This document shows positions 14,479-15,793 of a stretch of 15,793 nucleotides of DNA, piece by piece. The notes under the pieces were generated by a model, which saw only the letters and a program-made list of their open reading frames with translations, was not told the DNA's origin and did no database searches. Within the stretch, counting starts at the first letter, position 1. Each line of letters opens with the position of its first letter. The DNA comes from Sulfurovum sp. (GTDB lineage Bacteria > Campylobacterota > Campylobacteria > Campylobacterales > Sulfurovaceae), in contig DQSX01000218.1 in the NCBI GenBank assembly GCA_015663065.1, positions 1-15,793 of the forward strand. The letters run 5' to 3'. The position numbers were made by a program, and so were the translations under genes.

Positions 14479-14817
14479 ATGCAATGGGGAAAAGTTTTTT
14501 ATATATTTTTTACGCTGATGTCGTTAACAACATCAGCAGCTTTTTTGTATGATGAAGCACTGGTTGCACTTTTTATAGCCGGTTCAGTCAATGTGATCTC
14601 AACGATCTTGAAACTGGGTGTGAGAAATACACTTTCAGCAGAGCTTTTGGCCGGTTCACTCGTAGCTGACCTGCATCTTATACCGGCATTTTTTGCACTG
14701 AAATTCTATGATGCCCATACCTTGGCAATAGGTTTGGTCATTGGTGCAGTGATAGCCAACGTTTACACACTGATCATCTCTATGATAGAGAGTGCCAAAG
14801 AGAAAGAAGATTTTTAA
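14479..14817 (+). CDS. Small polytopic membrane protein of unknown function (DUF6394-like)
   Basis: A 112-residue hydrophobic protein with a good AAGGAG eight bases before its ATG, 28 bp after secF and probably in the same transcript. About four membrane segments are visible: residues 7-22, 26-46, 55-73 and 78-104. Conserved-looking polar positions are in NVISTILKLGVRN, AELLAGSLVADLHLIP and VIANVYTLIIS. From memory this matches the DUF6394 family, common in Campylobacterota; I could not search it. Steady association with secDF would suggest a role in membrane protein biogenesis, but that is inference. No catalytic motif is apparent. Confidence 0.8.
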   Translation: MQWGKVFYIFFTLMSLTTSAAFLYDEALVALFIAGSVNVISTILKLGVRNTLSAELLAGSLVADLHLIPAFFALKFYDAHTLAIGLVIGAVIANVYTLIISMIESAKEKEDF

Positions 14818-14835
14818 ACCGCCAAGGGATGATCT

Positions 14836-15027
14836 TTGTTACACATACCTGCACTTTCAGGCGTCAACTTTGAAGAGAAACGCCGTGAGATAAAAGCGTA
14901 TTTTCAATTCTGTTACAAGCGTTATAAATCTCTTTTCAACCTTGTAGCAGAGGAAGAAGCCTACTTTCAAAAAGCAGATCCTCTGCGCCATCCACTGTCT
15001 GTGTGGGAAAAAAGAGAGGAAATCTAA
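14836..15027 (+). pseudogene. N-terminal remnant of OvoA (5-histidylcysteine sulfoxide synthase)
   Basis: A 63-residue ORF starting at TTG 14836 with AAGGG seven bases upstream. Residues 4-54 (IPALSGVNFEEKRREIKAYF, then LFNLVAEEEAYFQKADPLRHPL) closely match the start of OvoA as I recall it, where LRHPL is followed by IFYYGHTA and the iron-binding DinB-like domain. Here the similarity stops exactly after HPL, and nine residues (SVWEKREEI) lead to TAA. The iron ligands, the sulfatase-modifying-factor-like domain and the methyltransferase domain of the roughly 700-residue enzyme are all missing. Neither other frame restores GHTA, so this is a deletion, not a simple frameshift. The stop overlaps the next ATG as TAATG, so the fragment may be an in-frame internal deletion that kept the original gene junction. 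It may still be translated. Confidence 0.72.
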
Positions 15028-15793
15028 TGCATTTTGAAGTGATTGACAGAAAAGGTACATATGCAACCAAACTGGATGATGCCATACTTAAATTCGGTAC
15101 CAATGATTTGCTGCCCTTGTGGGTGGCCGATATGGATCTGGCATCTCCCCCCTGTGTGCAGGAGACACTGAAGCGTAGAGCGGAACATCCTGTATATGGG
15201 TATACGGTTTACCCACCACGATACTATAGAGCCATTAAAAACTGGATGAAAGAACGTTTTGACTGGAAGATCAAAAAAGAGTGGATCGTGCCGTGTTACG
15301 GCGTAGTACCTTCGATGAATTTTGCCATAGAGGCCTATACGAAAAAGGGTGATGGTGTCATCATACAGTCACCTATCTATCCTCCTTTTGTCTCCTCTGT
15401 GAAACATAGAAAAAGAAAAGTGCTTGACAATAGACTGCTGTATAAAAATGGTAGGTACAGCATTGACCTAAAAGACTTTGAAAAAAAGGCAAAAGAGGCA
15501 AAACTCTTTTTACTCTGCTCTCCGCATAACCCTACAGGAAGAGCATGGAAGCGCAGCGAACTGGAGAAGATCATTGATATCTGTCTGGAGAACGATGTGT
15601 TGATCGTTGCGGATGAGATCCATGCAGACATTGTATATGAAAAGAGGCATCAGAGCATAGGAAGTTTCAAAAAGATGCAAAAAGCCTGTGTTGTCCTTAA
15701 TGCTCCCTCTAAAACCTTTAATATCGCAGGATTGAATAGCTCTTATGCTATTATTCCCGATGAGAGAGTACGCAGAAGATATATGCTTGAGCA
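15027..15793 (+). CDS. MalY/PatB-type PLP-dependent C-S lyase or aminotransferase (3' end outside window)
   Basis: The first 255 residues of a fold-type I PLP enzyme; the family is usually about 390 residues. LPLWVADMDLASPPCV (about 29-44) and HPVYGYTVYP (54-63) are hallmarks of the MalY/PatB cystathionine beta-lyase group. SPHNPTGRAW (165-174) and ADEIHADIVY (195-204) follow, and APSKTFNIAGLNSS gives the PLP lysine, Lys229. These enzymes cleave C-S bonds of cysteine conjugates to give pyruvate, ammonia and a thiol. The ATG overlaps the stop of the OvoA remnant and has GAGAGG upstream. Since ovothiol synthesis needs a PLP sulfoxide lyase (OvoB) after OvoA, this gene may have served that step; methionine biosynthesis (cystathionine beta-lyase) is the simpler alternative. 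Confidence 0.9.
   Translation, partial: MHFEVIDRKGTYATKLDDAILKFGTNDLLPLWVADMDLASPPCVQETLKRRAEHPVYGYTVYPPRYYRAIKNWMKERFDWKIKKEWIVPCYGVVPSMNFAIEAYTKKGDGVIIQSPIYPPFVSSVKHRKRKVLDNRLLYKNGRYSIDLKDFEKKAKEAKLFLLCSPHNPTGRAWKRSELEKIIDICLENDVLIVADEIHADIVYEKRHQSIGSFKKMQKACVVLNAPSKTFNIAGLNSSYAIIPDERVRRRYMLE

Noticed and set aside
14836..15027. Frameshifted but otherwise complete ovoA
   Set aside because: There is no room for the remaining roughly 650 codons, and neither other frame after LRHPL gives the expected GHTA sequence, so a deletion is required.

Overview
The window looks like part of a chromosome from a member of the Campylobacterota (epsilonproteobacteria), most like the Sulfurovum/Sulfurimonas group. 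The reasons are the moderately AT-rich sequence, tightly overlapping genes, frequent TTG starts, -10 boxes with T-rich stretches in place of clear -35 boxes, the uvrD-truB-ispE cluster, the divergent lnt / yajC-secD-secF pair, and a small membrane protein after secF of a kind I associate with this phylum. The exact genus is inference.

Layout. 1-990: the 3' end of an unrecognised gene, then truC (tRNA pseudouridine-65 synthase), both on +. 992-5205 (-): uvrD, truB and ispE. uvrD and truB are separated by two related palindromes, one of which forms a terminator. truB and ispE are separated by 450 bp that hold only a broken + strand ORF; I recall csrA at this position in Campylobacter. 5206-5447 is an AT-rich divergent control region. 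5448-6350 (+) is a LysR-type regulator ending at a compact two-way terminator.

6372-11619 (-) is one dense seven-gene unit in which every neighbour overlaps or is within 9 nt: lnt, yidD, pyrC, beta-carbonic anhydrase, cysK, a PabC-like class IV aminotransferase and a small protein that resembles the ClpXP adaptor SspB. It mixes envelope biogenesis (lnt, yidD), pyrimidine synthesis (pyrC, with carbonic anhydrase able to supply bicarbonate), cysteine synthesis and probably folate synthesis.

11631-14817 (+): yajC, secD and secF, the accessory complex of the Sec translocon, then a small polytopic membrane protein. The lnt and yajC start codons are 11 bp apart and share one palindromic Shine-Dalgarno sequence. 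14836-15793 (+): a 63-residue ORF that matches only the extreme N-terminus of OvoA (ovothiol synthase), joined by a TAATG overlap to a MalY/PatB-type PLP C-S lyase that runs off the window.

The best leads are the OvoA remnant beside a C-S lyase, the SspB-like protein, the heptamer tandem repeat inside lnt, the shared Shine-Dalgarno palindrome, and the broken ORF at the expected csrA position. I saw no tRNA, rRNA, CRISPR array or insertion sequence.
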